Origin: Garcia nutans
Lineage: Eukaryota > Streptophyta > Magnoliopsida > Malpighiales > Euphorbiaceae
Assembly (NCBI GenBank): GCA_947685225.1
Contig: CANTUV010000035.1
Location: 7,075,501 to 7,139,500, forward strand
Length of the DNA stretch: 64,000 nt
Direction of reading: 5' to 3'
Made by a program: the position numbers and the translations under genes. Shown here piece by piece: positions 16,101-26,364 of this stretch; the stretch's first letter is position 1, and each line of letters begins with the position of its first letter. Below the pieces are notes generated by a model, which was given only the letters and a program-made list of their open reading frames with translations, did no database searches and had not been told where the DNA came from.

Positions 16101-17536
16101 CTAATCCCAGCAGTCCCTACCGGTGTCAAAATGGATTGGTATGCTATAAAAATCGAATTGTTGTGCCACCTCAATCTACAGTTATCCAGCAATTGTTACA
16201 TGAATTTCATGATTCTCCTCTTGGCAGCCATTCAGGAGTTTTAAGAACTTATAAAAGATTGGCTCAACAATTTTATTGGCCCTCCATGTACAAAACAGTG
16301 ATGAATTATATGGCTGCTTGTGAGATTTGTCAACGAGTTAAGAGTGAGACCCTATCTCCTGCTGGGTTACTACAACCCCTCCCAATTCCTTGTCAACTTT
16401 GGGATGATATTACTATGGATTTCATCGATGGGCTGCCAAATTCAAATGGTAAGAACTCTATTCTGGTTGTGGTTGATAGGTTGAGCAAATCAGCTCATTT
16501 TATGGCGTTGACACATCCTTATTCAGCAAAAGTGGTGGCTGAAAAATTTGTTGAGGGCATTGTAAAGCTTCATGGTATGCCAAAGTCAATTATTTCTGAC
16601 CGTGATCCCATATTTATCAGCCATTTTTGGCGTGAGTTTTTTAAAATGTCAGGGACACAGCTGAAGATGAGTTCCGCCTATCATCCTCAAACAGACGGAC
16701 AGACGGAAGTAGTTAACCGTTGTATTGAGCAGTATCTTCGGTGCTTTGTGTTCCTGCAACCTCGCAGATGGAATTCATTTTAACCTTGGGCAGAATTTTG
16801 GTACAACACAACTTTTCATATGTCCATAGGTATGACTCCCTTTCAAGCATTAAATGGGAGGCTGCCTCCAAAAATCCCACGTTACTGTGAGGGAAGAAGT
16901 TCCGTCAATGAAGTTGATCAAAATCTACTTTCTAGAGATACCTTGCTGCTGTAACTAAAGTCTAATCTTCAGGCCGCCAACAATCGAATGAAACAATATG
17001 TTGATTCCAAGAGGCGCGAAATTCAGTTTGAAGTAGGCGATTGAGTATTCCTAAAGCTTCATCCTTACCGCCAGCAATCTGTCCTTGCTCGAACTCATCA
17101 AAAGCTTGCTTGTAAATTTTATGGGTCGTATCAGATTGAGGAAAAAATTGGACGGGTTGCTTATAAGCTTCAACTTCCTGCTGCATCTCGCATTCACCCA
17201 GTTTTTCATGTGTCTCTTTTAAAAAAGAAGGTTGGAGATTCAATTCTTGCAACCAAGGAACTACCTCCTATATCTGATGATGGTGAGTTAATTTTGGAAC
17301 CTGAAGCTATATTAGATACACGTTGGATTAAGAAAGGGGCTAAGTATGTCGAGCATAGTTTGATCAAGTGGAAGAAGCTCATGCAAGAAGATGCTACTTG
17401 GGTCGATTCTCAGTCCATCAAAGACAACTTTGCCAACGTTAACCTTGAGGACAAGGTTACTGTCCGAGGGGAAGGTATTGATAGACCAAGAAGATCATTC
17501 CGGTTGCCGAAGTCAAATCCTAAGTACCTTGACTAA
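13159..17536 (+). CDS. Gypsy gag-pol polyprotein, one frameshift and four stops
   Basis: Gag starts at the ATG at 13159 and has the retrotransposon-gag core ([12 protein letters not shown]...[14 protein letters not shown]). A 1-nt insertion near 13843-13846 (AAAA where AAA fits) shifts the frame; reading continues at 13868-14722 with a zinc-knuckle-like [14 protein letters not shown] and protease [13 protein letters not shown]. After an in-frame TAG (14720) comes 14813-16783: reverse transcriptase with FFDDILIYS, RNase H ([13 protein letters not shown]), the integrase HHCC finger ([11 protein letters not shown]...CEICQRV) and DDE core ([30 protein letters not shown]). Stops follow at 16781 (TAA), in LLL*LKSN, and in GD*VF; the last looks like TGG to TGA. 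The tail to 17536 includes a chromodomain ([18 protein letters not shown]), which in chromoviruses guides integration to modified chromatin. Not functional as it stands. Confidence 0.92.
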
Positions 17537-17809
17537 TTCAAAGTCTTGAGTGCTGTTGCTTGCTTGCTTGCTTAAATAAAGCTACATTATTATTTGACTT
17601 TTTTTTCCAGTATCAGTATTGATTTGTTTGTTTTTATTTTGAATCAATTGTCATTATTTATAGAAAAAATTGTTATGTAGCAGCAGTATAAATATATCTG
17701 CTTATTCATCAATAAAGGCAAGCAAAATTTATCAAATTCTCTCTGGTTCATTTCTCACCATAAGTAGAATATCTGTTACTTTATTTTTAACTTTGATTGG
17801 GACCTAACA
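17479..17809 (+). repeat. Gypsy 3' LTR
   Basis: 331 bp with about 97% identity to the 5' LTR by eye. Its first 58 bases also encode the C-terminus of the polyprotein, which stops at 17536, and GACAA follows at 17810-17814. Confidence 0.93.
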
Positions 17810-17884
17810 GACAACCATATTCTCACTATAAGAGCTTTTGGCCGTCGGCAAAGGAGGGTCGTCTCCCCCCACGATCTCTCATAG

Positions 17885-19920
17885 TTTTGTCCTTGGGCTG
17901 AGTCATCCATTATTATTGCTTTGAGTCACTGTAATCACTGAAATATATATATATATGTATTTATATATATAAGGAGAAAATATAATTCTTTTCCAAGACA
18001 CTTTCTCTCCCTCTATCCCTAAAAGTCAACTTTCTATTTTTTTTTAGATTCAGATCAAGGGCGATGATAACTCTAGATCTTCTGCTTCTTTTTGTTTTTT
18101 CAAGTTTTTATCTAATAATTTTGTGGTTTAACTTAGATTTCAGATCTAGCCCTTAGTATGGCTTGTTTCTTCTCCATATTCAATTATTCATGATGGCTTT
18201 TGTTATTGAGGATCTAATGGCTGTGAACGTTTTTCAAGATCCTCCAAAAGCATATCAATCCTCTCCTATCTCTTGTGGTGTTGGGACAACGAAGCTTCCC
18301 CTTGGGCATTGTAACTGGTCTTGTTCTAAAGATATTTTTTTTCTCTATTTATAAAGATTAAATCTTGTTTTCAGCTCAATCTAATTGTCATATTTGAGTT
18401 TTTTTCTATTGAGGTGATCAGTAAGAGAGGTTATACTCTCCCTTCCCTCTCTCATCCCCGTAAGTGAGATCTATAGTTTGTGCATAGATTTGATCTACAT
18501 ATATATATATATATTGTTATTGTTTGAACACACTCCATTAAATATCAAATTAGAAATAATATAACAAAAATATTATGCAAACATATACTTTTATTTTCAT
18601 TTTCATTTATTTGATGAAAATTTTAACGTCCTAGTATATTGGTTTAGCAATTAAGATTAATTATCAGTGACTAACAAGTAGTAATTCATTACGATTATTT
18701 ATTGGATTGACGAATAAAATTTTGCTAATTTTTGGATTGATGAATAAAATTTTACTAATTTTTAAGTTTTTAATTAATTAAAGATTTTAATATAGTAAAT
18801 AAATAAATTTTAAAATCATGTTGTAATAAAAAAAATTAGTAAATAATATTAATTAAAATTGTACTTTTATTTTTTCATTTAATTATATTTTTATTTAATA
18901 ATATTGTAAATTAATTCTTATATATATTATATTAGTTATATGTTTTGATTAAGGAAAAGCTACAATTCATACCAGAACTTTGAAATCTAGAAAGGAGAAA
19001 ATTTTATCTTTATACATTGTCTTTCTTTAAAAAAAAAAAAGAAGAAGAAGAAGGAAATTTATGCAATGTTTTAATATAAGATGATGTTATATTAAGTTGT
19101 CTAGCATTAAAAATGGCAGTTTAGGTGCCACTGGTGATGGGTTGATTTCAGTATCTCTGGGTAATTGATCCAAAGCTTCGAAATTAATTAGTTTTTTTTC
19201 TTCTATTTTTTAAAGTAGAAAATTTGTTTATCAATTGGAGATGGTGAGAGTATAATAATTAATAAGATGAAATTATCTAAAAGTGGATGTTAAGGTTCTA
19301 ATTTCATATATGTTAAAATCTGTCAATAGTGTTAAGAAACCAGATATATTAATAAGAATTTGTTTGAATGGATAACATTTTATTTAAAATATTAATTAGA
19401 AATTAATAAAAAATATTTTATTTATTTTAATTACAAAAACTTTAAAATAATTAAACAATATTTTTAAATTATTTTTAAATTATATCTAACATAATATTTG
19501 TATATGTTAAATCTCAATGTGAAATATATTTTGTACTAACTTTTAGAAATGAGTTTTTTTTTTACTAAATCTTTTATCATTGCAAGAAGAAATAAAATAA
19601 AATACGACCTTTATGGAGTACTAAAATGAGACAGAGAGGCAAATCCTAAAAATGTACAATTACATACCAAAAGCACATACCAAAAGCACACCCATATAAA
19701 ATAAATATAAATATAAATATAAATATAACTTCAAATCCTCTCTGCAAAAACTTATATTCCTTTTAATATTTACAATTACATACCAAAAGCACACCCATCC
19801 CTCTTTATGTTGGGTGCATGAAGGATATGAATATGCAGAGCAGGGTCTTAAGTTAATATATATATATATATACTCATATAAAATAAATATAAATATAAAT
19901 ATAAATTATTTTAAATTTTT
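17885..19920. other. Intergenic, AT-rich
   Basis: 17885-18500 has mixed composition with pyrimidine-rich stretches, and could be the 3' flank of the split small ORF. The 63-codon frame at 18163-18354 shows nothing recognisable. After 18500 the sequence is very AT-rich. At 19660-19905 an ACATACCAAAAGCACA motif and an AAATAAATATAAATATAAAT array each occur more than once, which is a local segmental duplication. No gene is seen. Confidence 0.5.
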
Positions 19921-19922
19921 TA

Positions 19923-20393
19923 CTCTCACCGTCTCAAAATTATAGTCTCATTTTTTTTATTTAGGCATTTTAAAATAGTAGTCCACTTTCTATTTTTTAA
20001 TTTTAAATATTATATGTATTTTTAATTATATCCCTCAATTAATTAATATGTATTTTTAATATTGAGAAACATTTCCTATAAAATTATTAATTTTAATTTT
20101 ATCATCATTAATTGAGAAAGATGAATGAAATAAATAAAATTTGAATATAGCACATATCAAAAAAAATTATTTGCATTTTTTTCTTATTTTTGATAAATGT
20201 ATTTCTATTAAATTAGTTGTTATTTCTATGATAATATTTCTACCATAATTTCATTTCATTAAATAAAATTTGTGAATTAATTCTGGGTATATATGAAAGA
20301 ATATGAAAAAAATGTATAGTAAAACTAATTTAATTATTTCTTTTAAACTATGTGAAACATATGTATGAGACTATAATTTTGAGATGGAAAGAA
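19923..20393. mobile_element. Mariner/Stowaway-like MITE
   Basis: A roughly 471-bp AT-rich unit with terminal inverted repeats of about 29 bp. The left end begins CTCTCACCGTCTCAAAATTA and continues TAGTCTCAT; the right end, reverse-complemented, begins TTCTTTCCATCTCAAAATTA and continues identically. TA dinucleotides flank both ends (19921-19922 and 20394-20395). Stowaway MITEs are non-autonomous relatives of Tc1/mariner transposons with TA target duplications and a C(T)CCCTCCGT-type end. No coding sequence inside. Confidence 0.83.
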
Positions 20394-20395
20394 TA

Positions 20396-21063
20396 TGAAA
20401 TTTAAATTTAAATATAATGTCACTGTTACATAAAATAATCAGCTTATTTTTTTCAAAATTTAGCTGAAATCCTAATGGGACACTTATTTTCCAAATTAGA
20501 TATGAATTTCATAAATATATTTTAATATTTTTCCAATTATAAAAAATTATATATTATAAATTAATATTTATAATAAACATATAAATAAACTGTTATATAT
20601 TTAATATATAGTATTATAGAAATATTTTTATTAGCTTTGAGAATTATTATTATTATTATTATTAGTTAAAAATCATATTTTTGAAATAATACAATAATAA
20701 ATAGTGTAAATAAATTTAATTGAAGTTGGACGAGCGTGCAAGTGACGCAGTGTTCAACTAGTTCAGATGAGAAAGTTGATTAAAAATATACTAAGGTCGC
20801 TGGTAGACATAAATGAAAATTTAATAATTTTGTGGAGATATGCAGTCATTCATTATTTGTTAGTGAATGCAGCTTTAATTAATTATTTATTATGGCATTT
20901 TTGTTAATTTTTTATTCATTAAAATAAAAACCCTTCACAAAAAAATTAATTCAATTTTTAAAGAAAATATGATTCTATTCTACGATGCATTGACACTATA
21001 TATTATGGACACATTGATATAGTAATTTTAAAAAAATAGGGACACGACACGGTGAAATACGTT

Positions 21064-21096
<33 letters not shown>

Positions 21097-22039
21097 TAAA
21101 TTATAAAAATATAATGAGAAATAAATATATATTAAAAATAATTATACATACATACACATATATATATATATATTAAGTTATAAATATATATTCAAAAAAG
21201 TATATATTAGTTCATTTATACATAAATATAATTATAATGAAAAATAATTTTTGTGATAAAAAATAAATTTTATAATTAAAATTGATTAAAATTATTTAAT
21301 TAGTAACTTAAAATACCATGTAAATAAAATTTTATATCAAAATATATTATAAAATATCTTAAAGTGTTATAAAAAAAATATTTTTATCGTATCTTATGCC
21401 TAATTTCTTGGTGTTATTTTCATGTTTAAAAAATAAAAAATAATAAAATAATAAAGCATGCACCAAAAATGTGTATATCTAACACATTGAGCACATGTCT
21501 AACGCCCACATTTCACTTATTTGAAGTGTCAGTATAAAAAAAAACATTTTGATTCTAACTCCCAATAATCCTAATTTGTATTTCAATTGGATTCCGAAAT
21601 TGGAATCAAGTGCGGCTTTAGATATTTCACCTAATCCCATTTTCCCAATTTTATTTCCTTCCTAGCTTTATTTCTCTACTCATCACCTTCATCCTCTCTC
21701 CATCTTAAAACCCAATATCTAACTCACTGATTTCCTTCTTTCCCTAATCCCTTTACCAGTTTAAAGTCCACTTGCTTTGCTAGCATTAAATTTCATGAAC
21801 AGCAAATTACTCTTGTATCTCCTCTTTTTTCCTGGCATTAAAGAATGCCTTGCACTCAGAAAAGAAAGTTTTGGCTTGTTTTGAGCCAGCTATTCCACTT
21901 TTTTCTTCTTACTTTTTAGACAAAATGTCCCTTTAAAAAGGGAAATTGTTCACATCAAAAACTTCTAAGAAATGGGTGACTAATGATACTTTTGGAGAAG
22001 ACCTAGAAGCTTCATTATGATTTTCATGTTCTGATACAA
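20396..22039. other. AT-rich intergenic region with microsatellites
   Basis: (ATT)n lies at about 20646-20664 and (AT)n runs at about 21065-21110 and 21160-21175. 21540-22030 is less AT-rich and includes pyrimidine-rich sequence resembling plant leader sequence, but I find no reading frame or splice pattern to support a gene. Confidence 0.5.
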
Positions 22040-22535
22040 TGCCACTACGGGTGTACACACGTTACACCCATGGCCGTAAGAAGCAACCACGTATGGAACC
22101 CACTAATGATAACGTGGAAAAGAAGAATTGAAGGCTGACCAATTCAATTTATCTTTAGTTGTTGGTTAAATTTCCTTATGCATTTTTTTTAGTACTTCTG
22201 TATTCTAAGGAGGAGTCCTCCACTTTCATTTCTATTTATGTTTTTTCCTTTGTTTTAGGAGGGTACACCTCCATGTTGAGTCATGATTCTATTGATGTAG
22301 CAATGGTTGTTACACAACTTGTATAAATATTCATAAACATCAATGAAGAGGAAAACTCAAAAATCATTAGAGTCTTGAGTACTTCAACTCAGAGGTATTA
22401 AGGTTCCCTCAACTTGAGTCTTACATTCATTCAAAATAGGTCATAAAAAGAATTCTACATCTTTACTCATGCAAACACCTTCCACTTCCACTTATGAGAG
22501 ATCCATAACTCGATCGCAGATTTGGGACCGTAACA
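22040..22535 (+). repeat. TR-GAG element 5' LTR
   Basis: About 496 bp, TGCCACTA...CCGTAACA, with CTTGTATAAATATTC as a likely TATA region near 22320 and a primer-binding site three bases downstream of its end. Confidence 0.88.
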
Positions 22536-22799
22536 AATTGGTATCAAAGCCAACAGTTATGGGGCGAATATGTTCAAAACCAGCTTACCAAACTCTTCAA
22601 TTTACTCTTCTCTGAGCAGCAGGCCAATCAGGCCCGTAATGAGAAGGTTGAGCAACTTCATGCCAAATTAGATGCCATGTCTCTTGACTTGAATCCATAA
22701 AGAAGGGGCTGACTTTCTTCAAGTACTGAAAGTCAAGCAAAAACACGGAGAGATAAGGGAAATTCTGGTGCAACAGTTTCTGAAAATTCTAGAGGAAAC

Positions 22800-23945
22800 T
22801 TGATTATACCAAAATTTACAAAATTTGACTTCCCTCTCTTCAATGGGCTAAAAGACCATTTGGGTTGGATCAGCCGTTGTCAGCACTTTTTTCGGCATCA
22901 ATCGACACATAAGGAAGAAAAGGTGAGCTTAACCTCTTATCACTTAGAGGGAATTACTCAACTATGGTATATGCAGATGGTACAGGATATTCCGGATCCC
23001 ACTTGAACAAAGTTTGTCCACCAATGCAACTTGCGGTTTGGACCTCCCATCTGAAGCAACAAATTGGGGGAGCTAGCCAAGCTAAAACAAACGGGTTCAG
23101 TTGAGGAGTATCAAAACAAATGCAAGTGTTGGTTTCAAGAGCTGGAATCTTAACTCAGAATCAGAAGATTCAGTTGTATCTCAGCGGATTGCAAGAGTCC
23201 ATATCAGTTGAAGTGGAGCTCCACCAACCACATGACCTGATAACCGCAATGAGCATGTCTCGCTTATACGAAAGAAAAATATATCCCAAGGCTGCCACCA
23301 ATCGAGACAATAAACTCAATTCACCAATTGTAGATCCTCGCACCAACCATTTAATAAAAAGGTTCACTAGAGAAGAAATGGAAGAAAGAAGGAAGAAGGG
23401 GTTGTGCTTCAATTACGATGAACCATTTGTGCGAGGCCATCGGTGTAAGAAGTTGTTTTGGATTGACTTGGAAGAGGGGGACGAATCAGCTGAGGAGCCG
23501 GAGCATGAACTGCCACCAGAGATATCTCTCCATGCTATTACGGGAACGAGAAATTCACAGTCCATGCGATTGAATGGTTGTTGGAAGGGAGGTCAGGTAC
23601 CTGTTCTTATTGATTTCGGAAGCACTCACAGAATCTGTTTTGTATCTGTTTCCAAAGTGGCAGAATTGAAGGCTGAGGTGAATGGGAAGAATGGGTTACG
23701 TGTCAATGTAGCTAATGGTGAACAAATCAATAGCCCAGGAATTAGCAAGGGGATGCCGATTGAATTGGGATCAAATACTTTTACGATGGACTTATTTGTG
23801 CTGCAACTTCAACATTGTCTTGGGTGTTAACTGGTTGCGAACACTGGGTCCTATTTTATGGGACTTTAATATCATGTGTATGTCTTTTTCCATACAGGGA
23901 AGACAAGTGGAACTAAAAGGAATACATTCCAAACTATGGTAGAAG
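22800..23945 (+). pseudogene. Gag and partial protease relic of the TR-GAG element
   Basis: Gag-like sequence begins near 22800 (IPKFTKFDFPLFNGLKDHLG...EKVSLTSYHLEG) and is broken by a TGA at about 23004, another stop near 23050, and a missing base near 23118 before MQVLVSRAG. The second part holds a knuckle-like CFNYDEPFVRGHRCK, in which the second cysteine is replaced, and a protease-like VLIDFGSTH, where D-S-G has become D-F-G, likely inactive. A further frame change near 23815 separates LQLQH from NIVLGVNWLRTLGPI, after which a stop ends the frame 15 bp before the 3' LTR. Not functional as it stands. Confidence 0.8.
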
Positions 23946-23957
23946 CATCCAAAGGAA

Positions 23958-24455
23958 TGCCACTATGGGTGTACACACGTTACACCCATGGCCGTAAGAA
24001 GCAGCCACGTATGAAACCCACTGATGATGCCATGGAAAAGAAGAACTGAAGGCTGACCAATTCAATTTCTCTTTAGTTGTTGGTTGAATTTTTCCTCATG
24101 CATTTTTTTTAGTATTTTTGTATTGTAAGGAGGAGTCCTCCACTTTCATTTCTATTTTAGTTATTTCCTTTGTTTTAGGAGGGTACGCCTCCATGTTGAG
24201 TCATGATTCCATTGATGTAGCAATGGTTGTTACACAGCTTGTATAAATATTCATAAACATCAATGAAAAAAAAACTCAAAAATCATTACAGTTTTGAATA
24301 CTTCAACTCAAAGTCATTAAGGTTTCCTCAACTTGAGCCTTACATTTATTTAAAATAGGTCGTAAAAAAAATTCTACATCTTCACTCACACAAACATCTT
24401 CCACTTCCACTTACGAGAGACCTATAACTCGATCGCAGATTCGGGACCGTAATGA
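23958..24455 (+). repeat. TR-GAG element 3' LTR
   Basis: Matches 22040-22535 along its whole length with scattered substitutions and small indels. The terminal CA is lost (CCGTAATGA). Confidence 0.86.
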
Positions 24456-24839
24456 AATTGATGTGAAACTAATCCTGCAAGAGATCAATTTCATGCTTAA
24501 TAATCCAAAACAGAAATCCAACAACCTTGATAATTTCAATGAATGGAACCAAGCTCGGCAATATTAAACTTGTGATAGAAAGAACAAACCTCAGGATCCA
24601 CGCTTTGTCGAGGAAATTTTTCTGTTTATGAGGCAATTCAGAAGCAGTCCGGGAATCTTATGATGGGAAGACTGATAGTATCTTGCAAGAAGGCTACTCT
24701 TTCTCTACTATTACAAGTACTCAAGAGCCCCCAAAACGCACTCACCAAGGTACTTTCTCTCTATAATCTATAATCGAGCCATGAGCACCGCCTTTGTATT
24801 GCTTTTCTTTCTGAATCTAAACAAAAAGAAGAGGAGATG

Positions 24840-25420
24840 GAGATTCCGAGAAGACAAATAAATAATTTTGACAATAATTTCATCTTCCGCTAAGAAGGTT
24901 ATTGGAGATTTCCAAAACTTCCTCCACGTCCAAGAAGGTGAACTCATACATATAGAATTCAAAGGTTCTACTTGCCTATTGACAAATAAATAATTTTGAC
25001 AATAATTTCATCTTTCAGAGTCCTTGCACCTTCTAAATGAAAATTTTCCTTCCGTGAATTCCTTATTGGATCGGATCACCGGCCACTGATTCTCAAATAA
25101 TCTTATGGGTCCAAAGAAAATCGAAGAGATATTTAGATATGAAGCAAAGTGGATCGAGAATAAGGAGTGCGCAGTTGTTATTGATGAAGCCATGATGGAA
25201 AGATTCAATCAGGGGTTCCAAAATGTACTCAGTGGCTTGTAGTTGGAAGAGTTGTGGGTTCCCTAGTTACTGTTTCAAGTTCAGGTTATGTTTTGAGAAA
25301 GTTTGATCAAAACTAACATAGCCTTGATCCCTAAAACCCTCAATCTACAGAGTTTAAACCAATATCCCCCAATTAACTTGCGTAATCCCACCTACAAAAT
25401 AATCCCCCAAAACTCATATT
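24840..25420 (+). pseudogene. LINE (non-LTR retrotransposon) ORF2 fragment
   Basis: Plus-strand translation in pieces gives LINE landmarks in the right order: IGDFQNFL near 24900 (endonuclease GDFN motif), FKGSTCLLTNK (usually F.G..FTWTN), IGSDHRPLIL (SDHRP motif) near 25070, and NIALIPKTLN...NQYPPINLRN..YKII at 25315-25400 (start of reverse transcriptase, usually N.Y.PISLCN..YKI). Stops and frame changes separate them. A 36-bp segment (GACAAATAAATAATTTTGAC and onward) is repeated at 24853 and 24981. Both ends are unclear, and 24456-24840 may be part of the same insertion. Confidence 0.5.
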
Positions 25421-26364
25421 TTGTTTGTTTCATGATTTTTCTTGGTTTCATTTGCATTTTCTCTAAGATCATCCGCTGATTTTAAAAACATGCATTTTAA
25501 TAATATTTTAAACCCAAACATAATAAAATATCATTCCATATATTATTATATCATATCATATGTGTGTTCAAAAAAAAATCATAAACCAACATATTAAGGT
25601 CTCTCCTTCGCCAAGTTATTTCACAAATGACAAATTCAAGCTGCTTTTATCCCTGAACAAGCCATACAAGATAATGTCATATTTATTTATTTTTTTCAAC
25701 AGATCTAACTTTTTCTTATATTTATTTCTCTTTTGCTGGCTTGTTATTTATTTACTTATCCCTTTTATGAATAAAACAATCAAACTAAAAGTGACAATTA
25801 TTTGCCAGATGATATTTGTATTAGTAAGTTTCACATATTTTCTGCTTTTTTTTTTTCAAAAAAAAAAATTCAGAAAAAATGGTACAATTGTAACCGTGTT
25901 TGATGAAAATTACTCTTTTTTACAACTAAAAAACATAGTGAAAAGCTATTGATGAAATTAAATTTAAAGAAAAAAATAAGCATAATGAACCATTTTAATT
26001 TCAGTTTTTAACAAAATGATTATTATTGCAACAAATCAAATTTTTAACAAAATGATTATTATTGCAACAAATCAAAGTAAAATAGTCTACGTCAAGAGAT
26101 AATTATAATTTTTTTTTTTCATTTCTAAGGTTCAAATTCTATGACCTCAAGCCTTGGTAAGTCTTTTGCCACAAATAGGATATATAGAGAATACCTTGCA
26201 TAAGAATCAACACATTTTTATTTTAATTTTCTTATTTGTTACAGTTACAGATTATATGCACAAAGTAAACTTATAAGCTCTGTACATTTGGGATGAAGCG
26301 CAGTTGTGAGCATTGTCGTAAAGTGCAGTTGCAATTTTAGGATTCTCGCATAAAAATTATCTGC
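25421..26364. other. SPNS downstream flank and AT-rich intergenic sequence
   Basis: AT-rich with a 36-bp perfect or near-perfect tandem duplication at 26005-26076 (unit TTTTTAACAAAATGATTATT and onward). 26200-26364 is the probable 3' UTR of the SPNS gene. The 130-codon frame at 25560-25952 is low-complexity and hydrophobic by composition, with no family resemblance. Confidence 0.5.

Larger units (their letters stand above)
12760..17809 (+). mobile_element. Ty3/gypsy chromovirus-type LTR retrotransposon
   Basis: LTRs at 12760-13088 (329 bp) and 17479-17809 (331 bp) start TGATAGACC and end CCTAACA. The target duplication is GACAA (12755-12759 and 17810-17814). The primer site TGGTATCAGAGC is at 13090-13101 and a polypurine tract (GAGGGGAAGG) lies just before the 3' LTR. 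I count about nine substitutions plus a 2-bp indel between LTRs, so it is older than both Copia elements. The C-terminal chromodomain places it among chromoviruses; the clade within them is not resolved. Confidence 0.95.
12560..17884 (+). pseudogene. Small basic, membrane-anchored or secreted ORF split by the gypsy element
   Basis: The 200 nt at 12560-12759 and the 70 nt at 17815-17884 form one 90-codon frame (89 residues) if the gypsy element and one copy of its GACAA target duplication are removed. Visible features: a short N-terminus, a strongly basic patch (VTRRFRRRLY), one hydrophobic segment (LLYVIVLLIFFYL), a polar region with a possible N-glycosylation site (NET), and a basic C-terminus (FGRRQRRVVSPHDLS) before TAG. 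I do not recognise the family. The layout resembles small secreted signalling-peptide precursors, but the C-terminus does not match CLE, CEP, RGF, IDA or PSY motifs. An alternative start is the ATG at 12590. It may be a chance frame; continuity across the empty site is the main support. Confidence 0.4.
22040..24455 (+). mobile_element. Non-autonomous gypsy derivative with gag and protease only (TR-GAG type)
   Basis: LTRs of about 496 bp at 22040-22535 and 23958-24455 begin TGCCACTA; the first ends GGACCGTAACA, the second has a decayed end. The primer site TTGGTATCAAAGCC lies just inside the 5' LTR (22538-22551). The 1.4-kb interior encodes only gag and the start of protease before running directly into the 3' LTR; reverse transcriptase, RNase H, integrase and the polypurine tract are absent. 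The LTRs differ at well over 20 sites, so this is an old insertion. I could not find a convincing target duplication. Confidence 0.85.

Noticed and set aside
12560..17884. CLE-type peptide gene call for the split small ORF
   Set aside because: The RRVV tail looks CLE-like at first, but the P-x-G-P-D-P-x-H-H/N core is missing in all three frames.
18163..18354. 63-codon ORF after the gypsy element
   Set aside because: No recognisable motif, no splice or promoter support, and compositionally ordinary for chance frames.
25560..25952. 130-codon hydrophobic ORF
   Set aside because: Composition follows the AT-rich DNA (Phe, Leu, Ile, Lys, Asn), with no family pattern.
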